Assembly (NCBI GenBank): GCA_023435225.1 | Contig: JAEYRX010000002.1 | Span: forward strand, 97,243 to 161,242 | From: Bacillota bacterium | Lineage (GTDB): Bacteria; Bacillota; UBA4882; UBA8346 | DNA: 64,000 nucleotides | Direction of reading: 5' to 3' | Part shown: in pieces, positions 43,580 through 51,314 of the stretch | How positions within the stretch are numbered: the first letter of the stretch is position 1 | How the letters are laid out: every line of letters starts with the position of its first letter | Notes under the pieces: generated by a model | The model's database searches: none | Told to the model about the DNA's origin: nothing | Seen by the model: only the letters and a program-made list of their open reading frames with translations | Program-made: the position numbers and the translations under genes

Positions 43580-44269
43580 ATGAAAAGGATTTTAATAATT
43601 GAGGATGAATTAAGTATTGCTGAAGTAGAGCGTGATTACTTTGAGATTAATGGCTTTACCGCTGATATTGAAACCAGGGGTGACAATGGGCTTATTAAGG
43701 CCAAAAACGAGCAATATGACTTAATAATTCTCGACTTAATGTTGCCCGGAATTGATGGTTTCGAAATTTGTCGTCAGATTAGGGCGGTTAAAGAAATCCC
43801 AATATTATTAGTTACTGCTAAAAAAGAAGATATTGATAAGATTAGAGGTTTGGGTTTAGGGGCTGATGACTATATTACCAAACCATTTAGCCCGAGTGAA
43901 TTGGTTGCCAGAGCCAAAGCTCATTTGGGGCGGTATGAAAGATTGACCGGCCGCCAGAACCCTAGAAAGCAGATTGTTGAGATTAGGGGATTGAGTATTG
44001 ATAAATCATCACGGCGGGTTTACGTAAATGACCATGAAGTAAATCTAACAACCAAAGAATATGATTTATTAATAACATTAGCCGATAATCCGGACCGGGT
44101 TTTCAGTAAGGAAGAACTTTTTGAACGGGTGTGGGGATTGGAGGCAATGGGAGACTTAGCAACATTGACGGTACATATACGTAAGCTCCGGGAAAAAATC
44201 GAATTTGATCCGGCTGATCCCCAATACATTGAAACTATATGGGGGGTAGGATATAGGTTTATAGCTTAA
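43580..44269 (+). CDS. OmpR-family response regulator
   Basis: 229 residues. The receiver domain has acidic residues in IIEDELS, the phospho-acceptor Asp in LIILDLMLPGIDGF, Thr in LLVTAKKE and Lys in YITKPFSP. The C-terminal winged helix (RVYVNDHEVNLTTKEYDLL, FERVWG, VHIRKLREKIE) is standard. It is the partner of the kinase upstream. The ATG at 43580 is preferred to an in-frame TTG at 43568. Its stop overlaps by four bases (TTAA) with the convergent transglutaminase-like gene. Confidence 0.93.
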   Translation: MKRILIIEDELSIAEVERDYFEINGFTADIETRGDNGLIKAKNEQYDLIILDLMLPGIDGFEICRQIRAVKEIPILLVTAKKEDIDKIRGLGLGADDYITKPFSPSELVARAKAHLGRYERLTGRQNPRKQIVEIRGLSIDKSSRRVYVNDHEVNLTTKEYDLLITLADNPDRVFSKEELFERVWGLEAMGDLATLTVHIRKLREKIEFDPADPQYIETIWGVGYRFIA

Positions 44270-46059
44270 AGCCTTTCAATTTTTACTTTTTCCTCTCCTA
44301 AAACGGTTAAAATTCCCGGATCGGAGGTAGTATTAATACTAATAGCAGTGGAACCGGGCATAAGGTTTGATTCGCAAGTTAAGCTGCGGGTTATAGGAAG
44401 ACAAGAAGACCATAGGAAATAAAGGTCAGGATTGCCGCTAGTATCACCCCAGGTTGTGTCAAGCGGGATAGATTGATAGTTGGGAGTATAGAAGACAGCC
44501 CAGGCATGACCGGCTGTTTTTTGATATATATCACCGGAAAAATACGAAGCCGGAATTTTTAAAGCTCGTAATAACGCAACAGTGATAATGGCGTAATCTT
44601 CGCATACTGCTGCGTTTTGGTTTTTCAAAGCCCTTTTAATTCCCAATTTTTCCACAAGACCGCCGGTAACTTTATATTCCATTGAGTTAACTACATAGTA
44701 ATAAACACCCCGAACCAGGTCCAATAAATTTGTACTTCGAGTAGCTTGCCTAATCTCCGCGGCCATTTTTTGGATTTGCGGATCGTAAATATCTATTAGA
44801 ACACTGCGGCCGGTTAATAACTTGTATCTTGGTTCATTCTGCCGGAAATCGGCAAGCTTATAACCACCAATATAATTTGGGTCAAAACGGCGTTGTTCCA
44901 ACTCAAGATCACTTAGAACCGTTAACTCGTTCCAACCTTCTATAAAGTTTCCCTTGAGCTTAATTTCCAGATACCGGACGCCGAAATCATCGGTAATAAT
45001 TCGAAACGGTACTGGTTTATTGTTAAATTCAACTTTTTGATTATGTACTATTTGCAACGAGTAAGATTGAGGCGCTTGAACCAGTAATTTAGCTTCCAGT
45101 GAAGTAATATCAGCAAATCCGGCAGTTACCTTGATTGGATAAAGTAGCCGATGAAGGTAGCGGGCCTGGCCAAGATCAAGGTAACAATCCAGCGAGAACT
45201 GATAATACTTTGAGTGTGGATACCGGTCTATCACTAATTTAAATTCCTTTTTAGCCTGAGCCGGTTTATTGTGATAGAGGTAAATATAGCCCATACTATA
45301 GTGGAGATATGGATCATCAGTATATATTAAAGAATCTTGTAAACAATCGGCTACCCGGTCGAACCATTCAATAACAGGGGGGTTAAAGACACAATTGGCT
45401 AAATTATTGGCGATTATTGCTAAATTGTCAGCTTGATAATTATTTTTTTTGATAAACTCATAAGCATAAAGCAACATGGGGACTCTATCTGTTTTTTTAA
45501 GAGTTTTCGATAGTTCCAGATAGGCATAGATGGTATTATGAAGAATTGCCGGCTCACTACCATATTGGAGCGCTTTTTTATAATTGGCGATAGCTGCCCG
45601 AAAATCTTTTTTGTTAAGAAAGTCTTCAGCCGCACCGGTTAGAGAATAATATAGATAATCTTTGATTTCATTACTTTTATAGCCGGCAATGGAGGATTTT
45701 GTTAGGGTTTCAATAGCTGTTTCATTCTCATGCAACATGTAGTAACATATACCTAAAAGGAATAAGGCTGATCCGCCATCCCGGTACTCGATGGAGAGTT
45801 TTTTTAGAAAGTATGATGCTTTGGCATATTCTTTATTATTATAATACTGTACCGCTTGGTTATATGTTTTGATATATGCGTTATCTTTTGTTTTCATTGG
45901 AGCATGGTATATCACTTTCGGCAATTCCCGGGGAGAAATGTCCGGGATACCAAAGGAGTTTGATGTGGAAGCGGAGGTTTGAATTGAAATAAAACAGGCA
46001 GTAACAATTAAATAAAGCAAGAAAGTGAATAACGCTGCTTTAAAGAAACGCTGGAACAT
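44266..46059 (-). CDS. TPR and transglutaminase-like domain protein
   Basis: About 597 residues. An N-terminal membrane or signal segment (AALFTFLLYLIVTACFISI) is followed by several TPR-type helical repeats (YNQAVQYYNNKEYAKASYFL, SALFLLGICYYMLHENETAI), a beta-rich middle, and a transglutaminase-like core with Cys in AAVCEDYAIITVALLRA, His in TAGHAWAVFY and Asp in PLDTTWG. These papain-like domains act as peptidases or amidases as often as cross-linkers. AAAGGA before the ATG at 46059 decides the start. Probably faces the envelope. The stop codon is shared antiparallel with the response regulator gene. Confidence 0.83.
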   Translation of the reverse strand: MFQRFFKAALFTFLLYLIVTACFISIQTSASTSNSFGIPDISPRELPKVIYHAPMKTKDNAYIKTYNQAVQYYNNKEYAKASYFLKKLSIEYRDGGSALFLLGICYYMLHENETAIETLTKSSIAGYKSNEIKDYLYYSLTGAAEDFLNKKDFRAAIANYKKALQYGSEPAILHNTIYAYLELSKTLKKTDRVPMLLYAYEFIKKNNYQADNLAIIANNLANCVFNPPVIEWFDRVADCLQDSLIYTDDPYLHYSMGYIYLYHNKPAQAKKEFKLVIDRYPHSKYYQFSLDCYLDLGQARYLHRLLYPIKVTAGFADITSLEAKLLVQAPQSYSLQIVHNQKVEFNNKPVPFRIITDDFGVRYLEIKLKGNFIEGWNELTVLSDLELEQRRFDPNYIGGYKLADFRQNEPRYKLLTGRSVLIDIYDPQIQKMAAEIRQATRSTNLLDLVRGVYYYVVNSMEYKVTGGLVEKLGIKRALKNQNAAVCEDYAIITVALLRALKIPASYFSGDIYQKTAGHAWAVFYTPNYQSIPLDTTWGDTSGNPDLYFLWSSCLPITRSLTCESNLMPGSTAISINTTSDPGILTVLGEEKVKIERL

Positions 46060-46236
46060 GAGGTTTCCTTTCAAAATTAATAATATCCTTCACAAAAAAT
46101 TTTATAAAGATTTTGTCCTATAATATTATGATGAGAATCTGTAATTAGTCCAACTCAATTTTTATTAGGGTCAATTAAAAATTGGCTATTTAATGAAAAG
46201 ATCCTTTGAAGCATTATATTTTTCTTAAATATATAA

Positions 46237-46272
46237 AAAACCACCGGTCTAATTATTACGACCCGTGGTTTT
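46237..46272 (-). terminator. Terminator downstream of the LexA-box gene
   Basis: Twelve-base stem with one mismatch, AAAACCACCGGT/ACCCGTGGTTTT, T-rich on the minus-strand 3' side. It is separated from its gene by MITE copy 6. Confidence 0.65.
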
Positions 46273-46305
46273 AGTATTAAAAATATGGTTTTTCACTTGT
46301 TTAGG

Positions 46306-46403
46306 GGAAGCGCTGATTAATTGAATAAGTGACGATTTTGTGCTTCGCAAAATGCCTAATACCGCATATTTGCTCGCACAAAATCGGATTAATCAGCGCT
46401 TCC
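46306..46403 (-). mobile_element. 98-bp MITE, copy 6
   Basis: Core flanked by TTAGG on both sides (46301-46305 and 46404-46408), which includes the 4-bp duplication TTAG. The right copy supplies the TAA stop codon of the minus-strand gene at 46404. Confidence 0.9.
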
Positions 46404-46904
46404 TTAGGAATCAACCTGGGCAAAGGATACTACATAGTTATGACCATATAGTTTGGCGCATTTAGGACAGGTAGTATAGTAGAAGTAATATTTCAACGGA
46501 GATTTACCTTTTGATGTTATATATTGTTCCATTTCTTTAATCCATTTTGGTACTGCGTTATATGGTCCGTCAAACACTTTGCTGAAAAAAGTACCGGTAA
46601 ATTTAACATTTTCTATCCCGGGTACTTCTTTAGTAACTGCCATGTAAAACTCGGATTTCCAAGGTGAAGGGTCATAAGCCAGCATTAAAAAATCTTTAAT
46701 ATCAGGAGCGGCTTTTGCTTCCTGTGCTTTACCCCACATCCGTCCTATGGCCCGATTCATTATGGAAGGGAGCGGAATATGGAAAACTTGGGGAATAGCA
46801 TCCTTGATAAAAAGTTTATCTTCCCATTGATGAATTTTTTCATCCCATAAAGCAATATTGAACTCCGGACAACAAGCTTGGGTATTTGTATTTTCTTTAC
46901 TCAT
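46404..46904 (-). CDS. GyrI-like small-molecule-binding domain protein, likely SOS-regulated
   Basis: 166 residues, no signal peptide. The middle and C-terminal parts (FYMAVTKEVPGIENVKFTGT, then VFDGPYNAVPKWIKEMEQYI) resemble the SHS2/GyrI-like ligand-binding fold, and the tail YFYYTTCPKCAKLYGHNYVV has a CxxC pair. Family members are often annotated only as 'hydrolase' with no tested activity. GGAGG selects the ATG at 46904. A LexA-type box lies just downstream of a good promoter, so DNA-damage induction is likely. The stop is at the edge of MITE copy 6. Confidence 0.75.
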   Translation of the reverse strand: MSKENTNTQACCPEFNIALWDEKIHQWEDKLFIKDAIPQVFHIPLPSIMNRAIGRMWGKAQEAKAAPDIKDFLMLAYDPSPWKSEFYMAVTKEVPGIENVKFTGTFFSKVFDGPYNAVPKWIKEMEQYITSKGKSPLKYYFYYTTCPKCAKLYGHNYVVSFAQVDS

Positions 46905-46926
46905 AGTAACCTCCAACCAATTATTA

Positions 46927-46975
46927 CGAACATGCGTTCTATATTAGTGTACCATATTATGCTATTTTTTGTAAA
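46927..46975 (-). promoter_or_regulatory. Promoter with LexA (SOS) box
   Basis: On the minus strand: -35 TTTACA (46970-46975), 18-base spacer, -10 TACACT (46946-46951), then CGAACATGCGTTCT on the plus strand at 46927-46940, matching the Gram-positive LexA/DinR consensus CGAACrnryGTTyC at all but the last base. The box overlaps the expected transcription start, as in repressed SOS genes. Confidence 0.75.
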
Positions 46976-47315
46976 GAATTTTTGTAAAAAATTGCATACT
47001 TGATATTGATAGTTATTTGATTTTAATTGATATGAGTTTAAGCAAGATATTCTAGTGGCGCGAAAGTTGAGTTAATACAATTGAATAAAAACATTAATCT
47101 AAAAATATTAATTTTCAAATAAATCCTTCAATTTAATGAAAACTATAATTTTTTAGAAATAATAGTCGATATTATTACTAGATATTAATTCGTTTTTAAA
47201 GAAAGAAGTTTAAAGATGAGAGTAGATTTCGGATCTTTAAATAGAAAGCAACTTGAGACGGCTGGATTAGTCGTCTTTTCCTTTAATTACTAAATTTGTT
47301 TGGGGGGGAATTGAA
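46976..47315. other. AT-rich intergenic stretch
   Basis: No gene, repeat or RNA motif recognised between the LexA-controlled promoter and the small membrane protein frame. Confidence 0.4.
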
Positions 47316-47423
47316 ATGTTATTGGACTTTTCTACTGTAGATGGGGCAATTTTATTGGGAGTAATAATTTTAGTTGCTTTAGGGTTTTTTAGTATGAGGA
47401 ATCGAAAAAAAATTAGATTTTAG
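47316..47423 (+). CDS. Small single-pass membrane protein (35 aa)
   Basis: An ATG ten bases or less after a GGGGGGG tract opens a 35-codon frame: one hydrophobic helix (GAILLGVIILVALGFFSM) followed by a basic tail (RNRKKIRF). The layout, an N-terminal acidic part, a helix and a positively charged end, is typical of real small membrane proteins. No homologue is known to me. Confidence 0.45.
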   Translation: MLLDFSTVDGAILLGVIILVALGFFSMRNRKKIRF

Positions 47424-47635
47424 TAATTTTGTTATAATTTTATTAATCTCCAACCACATTTATGTAGTTCGTCAGGAACATCGCTGCCTCGCAATGAACC
47501 TTAGTTTCAGTTTTCCTTTTGGGTGGTTTTCATCTTTTTTCATACTATGAAGATTTAAAAACAATAAATGTCTACGAGTGATCTCGATTCAACACCTTTT
47601 GGCAGGAAAAGACGGACTAATGTCGAATTTTTAGT

Positions 47636-47669
47636 CTGCTATTTACCCTTTCTCATTCGGCTTTTGATC
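47636..47669 (-). mobile_element. Fragment of the 166-bp element, copy C
   Basis: CTGCTATTTACCCTTTCTCA and the following CATTCGGCTTTTGATC match the interior of copies A and B with two or three changes. The match then stops, apart from a short ATTGAATG further on, so this is a deleted relic. The rest of the gap 47424-47881 shows no gene. Confidence 0.6.
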
Positions 47670-47881
47670 AAGAAGGACCATATTGAATGAGTTTACGGAA
47701 CCGATAATCCGGCGTAATCATCAGCGTTGGCGTCAGAAAAGAATCTATTAATCAATTATTTAGTGAAATTAAAAAGATTTAGTCCTTGTAAATCTGTGTA
47801 AATCCGTGTCTAAATATAAATAGGCCTAATAAAGGCTTAGATGTTAACACGATTTAATTTCTTTTGAAAGAAGGCTTTTAG

Positions 47882-49180
47882 ATGATTTGGGAACCCCAAT
47901 TTGAATGTATGCAGCGAGAAGAGATTAAGCGGTTACAGTTGGAAAGGTTACAAAAGATTACTGAGAAAGTCTATAATCAGGTGCCGTTTTATCGTAAAAA
48001 ATTTGACGAACTGGGTGTTAAGCCGGGGGATGTCAAGCGGCTCGAAGATATATCACGACTGCCTTTTACGATAAAAAATGATTTACGCGATAATTATCCT
48101 TATGGGATGTTTGCGGTTCCGCTTAAAGAGATAGTCCGGATTCATTCATCTTCCGGTACCACCGGGATACCGACTGTAGTCGGTTATACCAAGAAGGATT
48201 TGGAGACCTGGTCCAATTTGGTGGCCCGATTTGTTACTGCGGCCGGAGTAACCAGTGATGATATTGTTCAAATCTCCTTTGGTTATGGTTTATTCACCGG
48301 TGGGTTCGGACTTCATTACGGAATGGAACGGGTTGGGGCAACAGTTATACCGGTTTCCAGCGGAAATACTGAACGGCAGATCAAAATCATGCAAGATTTC
48401 GGAACTACTGCATTAGTGGCTACTCCTTCATATGGTTTATATATGGCGGAAATAGCCAGGGAGATGGGATTGGGGCCGGGAACCCTGAAATTAAGAGTAG
48501 GTTTATTCGGAGCGGAACCATGGTCGGAGAGTATGCGTAAGGAACTTGTCAAAGCTTGGGGAATAACTGCTACCGATAATTACGGTTTAAGCGAGGTAAT
48601 CGGTCCCGGAGTGTCCGGTGAATGTACTTGCGGTTGCGGCTTGCACATCTTTGAGGACCATTTTATCCCGGAGATTATCGATCCTAAGACCGGTGAATCA
48701 AAAATGCCTGGTGAGGAAGGCGAGTTGGTTTTGACTGCGTTAACCAAAGAAGCGCTACCGATTATCCGTTACCGGACCAAGGATATTACGTCATTAAATT
48801 ATGAAAAATGTGATTGTGGCCGGACTTTGGTCCGGATGCGTAAAACATTGGGCCGTAGTGACGATATGTTGATTATTCGGGGAGTTAATGTCTTTCCTTC
48901 ACAGATTGAAAGTGTCTTGATGGAAGTAGAGGAAGTGGAACCACATTATTTGTTGATTGTAGATAGAGTAGGTTATCTTGATCAACTAGAGGTGCAGGTA
49001 GAGGTTCCGGAACGGATTTTTACCGGTAATTTCGCCGACTTGGAAAATTTGACCGATAAGATTAAACGGAAAATTGATTCCTTATTAAATATCAGTGTAA
49101 AGGTAAAACTGGTGGAGCCAAAGAGCATTGAAAGAAGCATGGGTAAAGCTAAGCGGGTGATCGACAACCGGCAGTATTAG
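47882..49180 (+). CDS. paaK: Phenylacetate-CoA ligase family protein
   Basis: 432 residues, the normal length. The AMP-forming acyl-CoA ligase signature SSSGTTGIPTVVGYT is present, with YGLSEVIGPGVSGEC and the C-terminal GRSDDMLIIRGVNVFPSQIE. The enzyme activates phenylacetate or a related aryl acid to its CoA thioester with ATP. In anaerobes it is often paired with an indolepyruvate or 2-oxoacid ferredoxin oxidoreductase for amino acid fermentation; the korAB genes here are 30 kb away. A terminator follows. Confidence 0.92.
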   Translation: MIWEPQFECMQREEIKRLQLERLQKITEKVYNQVPFYRKKFDELGVKPGDVKRLEDISRLPFTIKNDLRDNYPYGMFAVPLKEIVRIHSSSGTTGIPTVVGYTKKDLETWSNLVARFVTAAGVTSDDIVQISFGYGLFTGGFGLHYGMERVGATVIPVSSGNTERQIKIMQDFGTTALVATPSYGLYMAEIAREMGLGPGTLKLRVGLFGAEPWSESMRKELVKAWGITATDNYGLSEVIGPGVSGECTCGCGLHIFEDHFIPEIIDPKTGESKMPGEEGELVLTALTKEALPIIRYRTKDITSLNYEKCDCGRTLVRMRKTLGRSDDMLIIRGVNVFPSQIESVLMEVEEVEPHYLLIVDRVGYLDQLEVQVEVPERIFTGNFADLENLTDKIKRKIDSLLNISVKVKLVEPKSIERSMGKAKRVIDNRQY

Positions 49181-49221
49181 TTAATCTGGACTTTTATATT
49201 TTCATCTATAAAAAAGATCGC

Positions 49222-49250
49222 AAAAATATCCTCATTTTGAGGATATTTTT
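49222..49250. terminator. Terminator after paaK
   Basis: Perfect 13-base stem AAAAATATCCTCA/TGAGGATATTTTT with loop TTT. Confidence 0.9.
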
Positions 49251-49460
49251 CTATTGTAAAGCGTTGCAATTTATTGTAATATATTAGCAATAATTACATA
49301 ATATATAGCGAATAGCTATACAAAAAAATTTATATTAAAAAATAAAAATATCAGTAGAAAAAAACTACCAAAATGACGATAATATAAATGAAAACAAGAA
49401 TAATCTGTAGTGGGACCCGCCCACTCTATTATATATTTGCAATGTCAGGAGGTGAAAAAG

Positions 49461-49907
49461 ATGAGAACAACACCAATCGGGTTACAAATTCGACCTATAG
49501 CTGAGGAAGATTACCGGGATGTGTATCGTTTATACAGGCAGTTGGTAAGTAACAGTTACTATTGCAGTGAAATTGATTATGCCCGGATTTTTAAGGGTTT
49601 TTTTAATACCCGGGATCGGGAAGCCTATGTCGCTATGGTACATAATAATATAATTGGTTTTATTACTTTATATTATCTTGATGTATTCCATCATGGCGGA
49701 CAAGTGGCCAGCATTCAGGAGTTGGTTGTAACCGAAGAATTTCGCGGCCGCGGAGTCGGCAAAGCTTTAGTCGAATTTGTAAGAAACAAAACTTTGGAGA
49801 ATCATTGTCATGGTTTGGAAGTGGCTACAGATTTGTGGCAGGGCGGGGCCAAATCGTTCTATCAAAGATGTGGTTTACACGGAAGAACATTGATGGTTGC
49901 CACCTGA
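49461..49907 (+). CDS. GNAT family N-acetyltransferase
   Basis: 148 residues. The acetyl-CoA pyrophosphate loop EEFRGRGVGKALVEFVRNKT and the preceding VASIQELVV strand are diagnostic. A C-terminal FYQRCGL completes the family pattern. AGGAGGTG seven bases before the ATG at 49461 decides the start. The substrate is unknown. A strong terminator follows. Confidence 0.9.
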   Translation: MRTTPIGLQIRPIAEEDYRDVYRLYRQLVSNSYYCSEIDYARIFKGFFNTRDREAYVAMVHNNIIGFITLYYLDVFHHGGQVASIQELVVTEEFRGRGVGKALVEFVRNKTLENHCHGLEVATDLWQGGAKSFYQRCGLHGRTLMVAT

Positions 49908-49950
49908 TTCATGGAAACTTGGAAACTTGAATAAGGTGAAAATAACCGCT

Positions 49951-49990
49951 AAAAAAGCCGTTCTCGGATTACCCCGGAGAACGGCTTTTT
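49951..49990 (+). terminator. Terminator after the acetyltransferase gene
   Basis: Fourteen-base stem AAAAAGCCGTTCTC/GAGAACGGCTTTTT, with T-rich sequence following. Confidence 0.9.
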
Positions 49991-50133
49991 AGTTTTTCCA
50001 TAATCATATTATAGTTGGGTGTCATTTTGTATTTAACAAAAAGCTAATTGCTCAAAGATGGGTATGAGTCCCTGAATGGGAGAAGTTTCCCGGTATTGTT
50101 AGAGTTAAACTCGATATAAAAAAGATATTAAGT

Positions 50134-50170
50134 TTGACAAATATTAGAATATGATTTATAATGTATACAT
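50134..50170 (+). promoter_or_regulatory. Consensus sigma-A promoter and palindrome of the catabolic operon
   Basis: TTGACA (50134-50139), 17-base spacer, TATAAT (50157-50162): a perfect consensus. A 10-base perfect palindrome ATGTATACAT (50161-50170) overlaps the last two bases of the -10 box and the start region, a likely operator. The last gene of the operon is a GntR/FadR-family regulator that could bind it. The remaining leader (50171-50311) shows no riboswitch I recognise. Confidence 0.82.
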
Positions 50171-50311
50171 CATGCATCACACTTAAATAATTATTTATCA
50201 TAAAAGATGAAAAAGAACAAAGAGAATGAGAAATACTGATTTTAAGGGAGGTGTAATTTTAAACAATAAATTATATTTAAAATATTATTATGACAAGGAG
50301 AGAGTCAAACA

Positions 50312-51226
50312 ATGAAAAAACTGGATTTGGCCGGTATTATCCCAGCCCCGATCGTTCCTATGACAAAAGACTATGAAATTGACGAAACTGCCTTAAGAAC
50401 ATACATTAGATGGTTGTTGGTTCAGAAACCAAAAGGGTTTGCTGTTAATGTTGATACCGGAGAAGGGGCTCATCTTTTTATTGAGGAAAAGAAAAGAATA
50501 GTGAGTATATATAAGGAAGAAGTGAAAGGAGAAGTCCCTATTGTAGCCGGTTTATATGCAAATTTTACTAAAGAAGCCGTTCAACAGGCTCAAGAACTAA
50601 AGAAAGCCGGGGCGGATGCGGTATTAGTTGCGCCTATACCGGCCTATCAGGGAAGCAATCTTGATCTTCAGATACCTTATCTATATCATAAAGCGATTGC
50701 TGAACAAGCTGATATTCCGATTGTGCTTTTCAGGTTGCAAAAAGCGTTGGCCGGTAAAGAATATGAGCGGGAAATTATTGAAAAACTAGTTAGTATTAAT
50801 AAAGTTGTTGCCATAAAAGAAGCGACTTTTGACGCCTTGAAGTTTAAAGATGCAGTAAGCTTATTAAGAGATACAAATATTACTATTTTAACTGGTAATG
50901 ATAACTTTCTCTTAGAGTCGTTTATTTTGGGAGCAACCGGGGCCTTACTTGGAATAGGAGCGATCGGTATCAAAGAATTGAAAGATATGTTGGAAGGTGT
51001 TAATGAAAAGAATTTTGCTAAAGCTTTTGCCGCCAGTGAGGTTTTCCAACCGTTGACCGATGTGATCTTCGGTTCTCCGGTTAGGGATTATCGGGCTCGT
51101 ACCAAAGAAGCATTAGTGATGATGGGAGTAATTAAAAATGCAACAGTTAGACCGCCATTATTACCGATTTCCGCTGCTGAAAAAGAAGTGGTAAAACAAG
51201 CTTTGCGTAAAGCTAAATATATTTAA
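50312..51226 (+). CDS. Dihydrodipicolinate synthase (DapA) family lyase/aldolase
   Basis: 304 residues, a class I aldolase-type TIM barrel. The Schiff-base Lys is K169 in VVAIKEAT. The catalytic Tyr that is nearly invariant in the family (in LYNxP) is Phe140 here, in IVLFRLQKA. The substrate loop reads NVDTGEG in place of GTTGE. So this is not a lysine-pathway DapA; a 2-keto-3-deoxy acid aldolase or dehydratase is more likely, perhaps with altered chemistry. It is the first gene of the operon, behind GGAGAG. Confidence 0.82.
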   Translation: MKKLDLAGIIPAPIVPMTKDYEIDETALRTYIRWLLVQKPKGFAVNVDTGEGAHLFIEEKKRIVSIYKEEVKGEVPIVAGLYANFTKEAVQQAQELKKAGADAVLVAPIPAYQGSNLDLQIPYLYHKAIAEQADIPIVLFRLQKALAGKEYEREIIEKLVSINKVVAIKEATFDALKFKDAVSLLRDTNITILTGNDNFLLESFILGATGALLGIGAIGIKELKDMLEGVNEKNFAKAFAASEVFQPLTDVIFGSPVRDYRARTKEALVMMGVIKNATVRPPLLPISAAEKEVVKQALRKAKYI

Positions 51227-51314
51227 TCAATTGTCCAAAATATTATAAGTGAATCCGGTAAAATGAAATCCTGATTCTGAAATTTGAAAGATGACATTAT
51301 AAGGAGGGGTATAA

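Noticed and set aside
17951..47815. TAAATCCGTGTAAATC-like words at about 17959 and 47787
   Set aside because: Short, imperfect and common in dispersed repeats; not enough to define an element.
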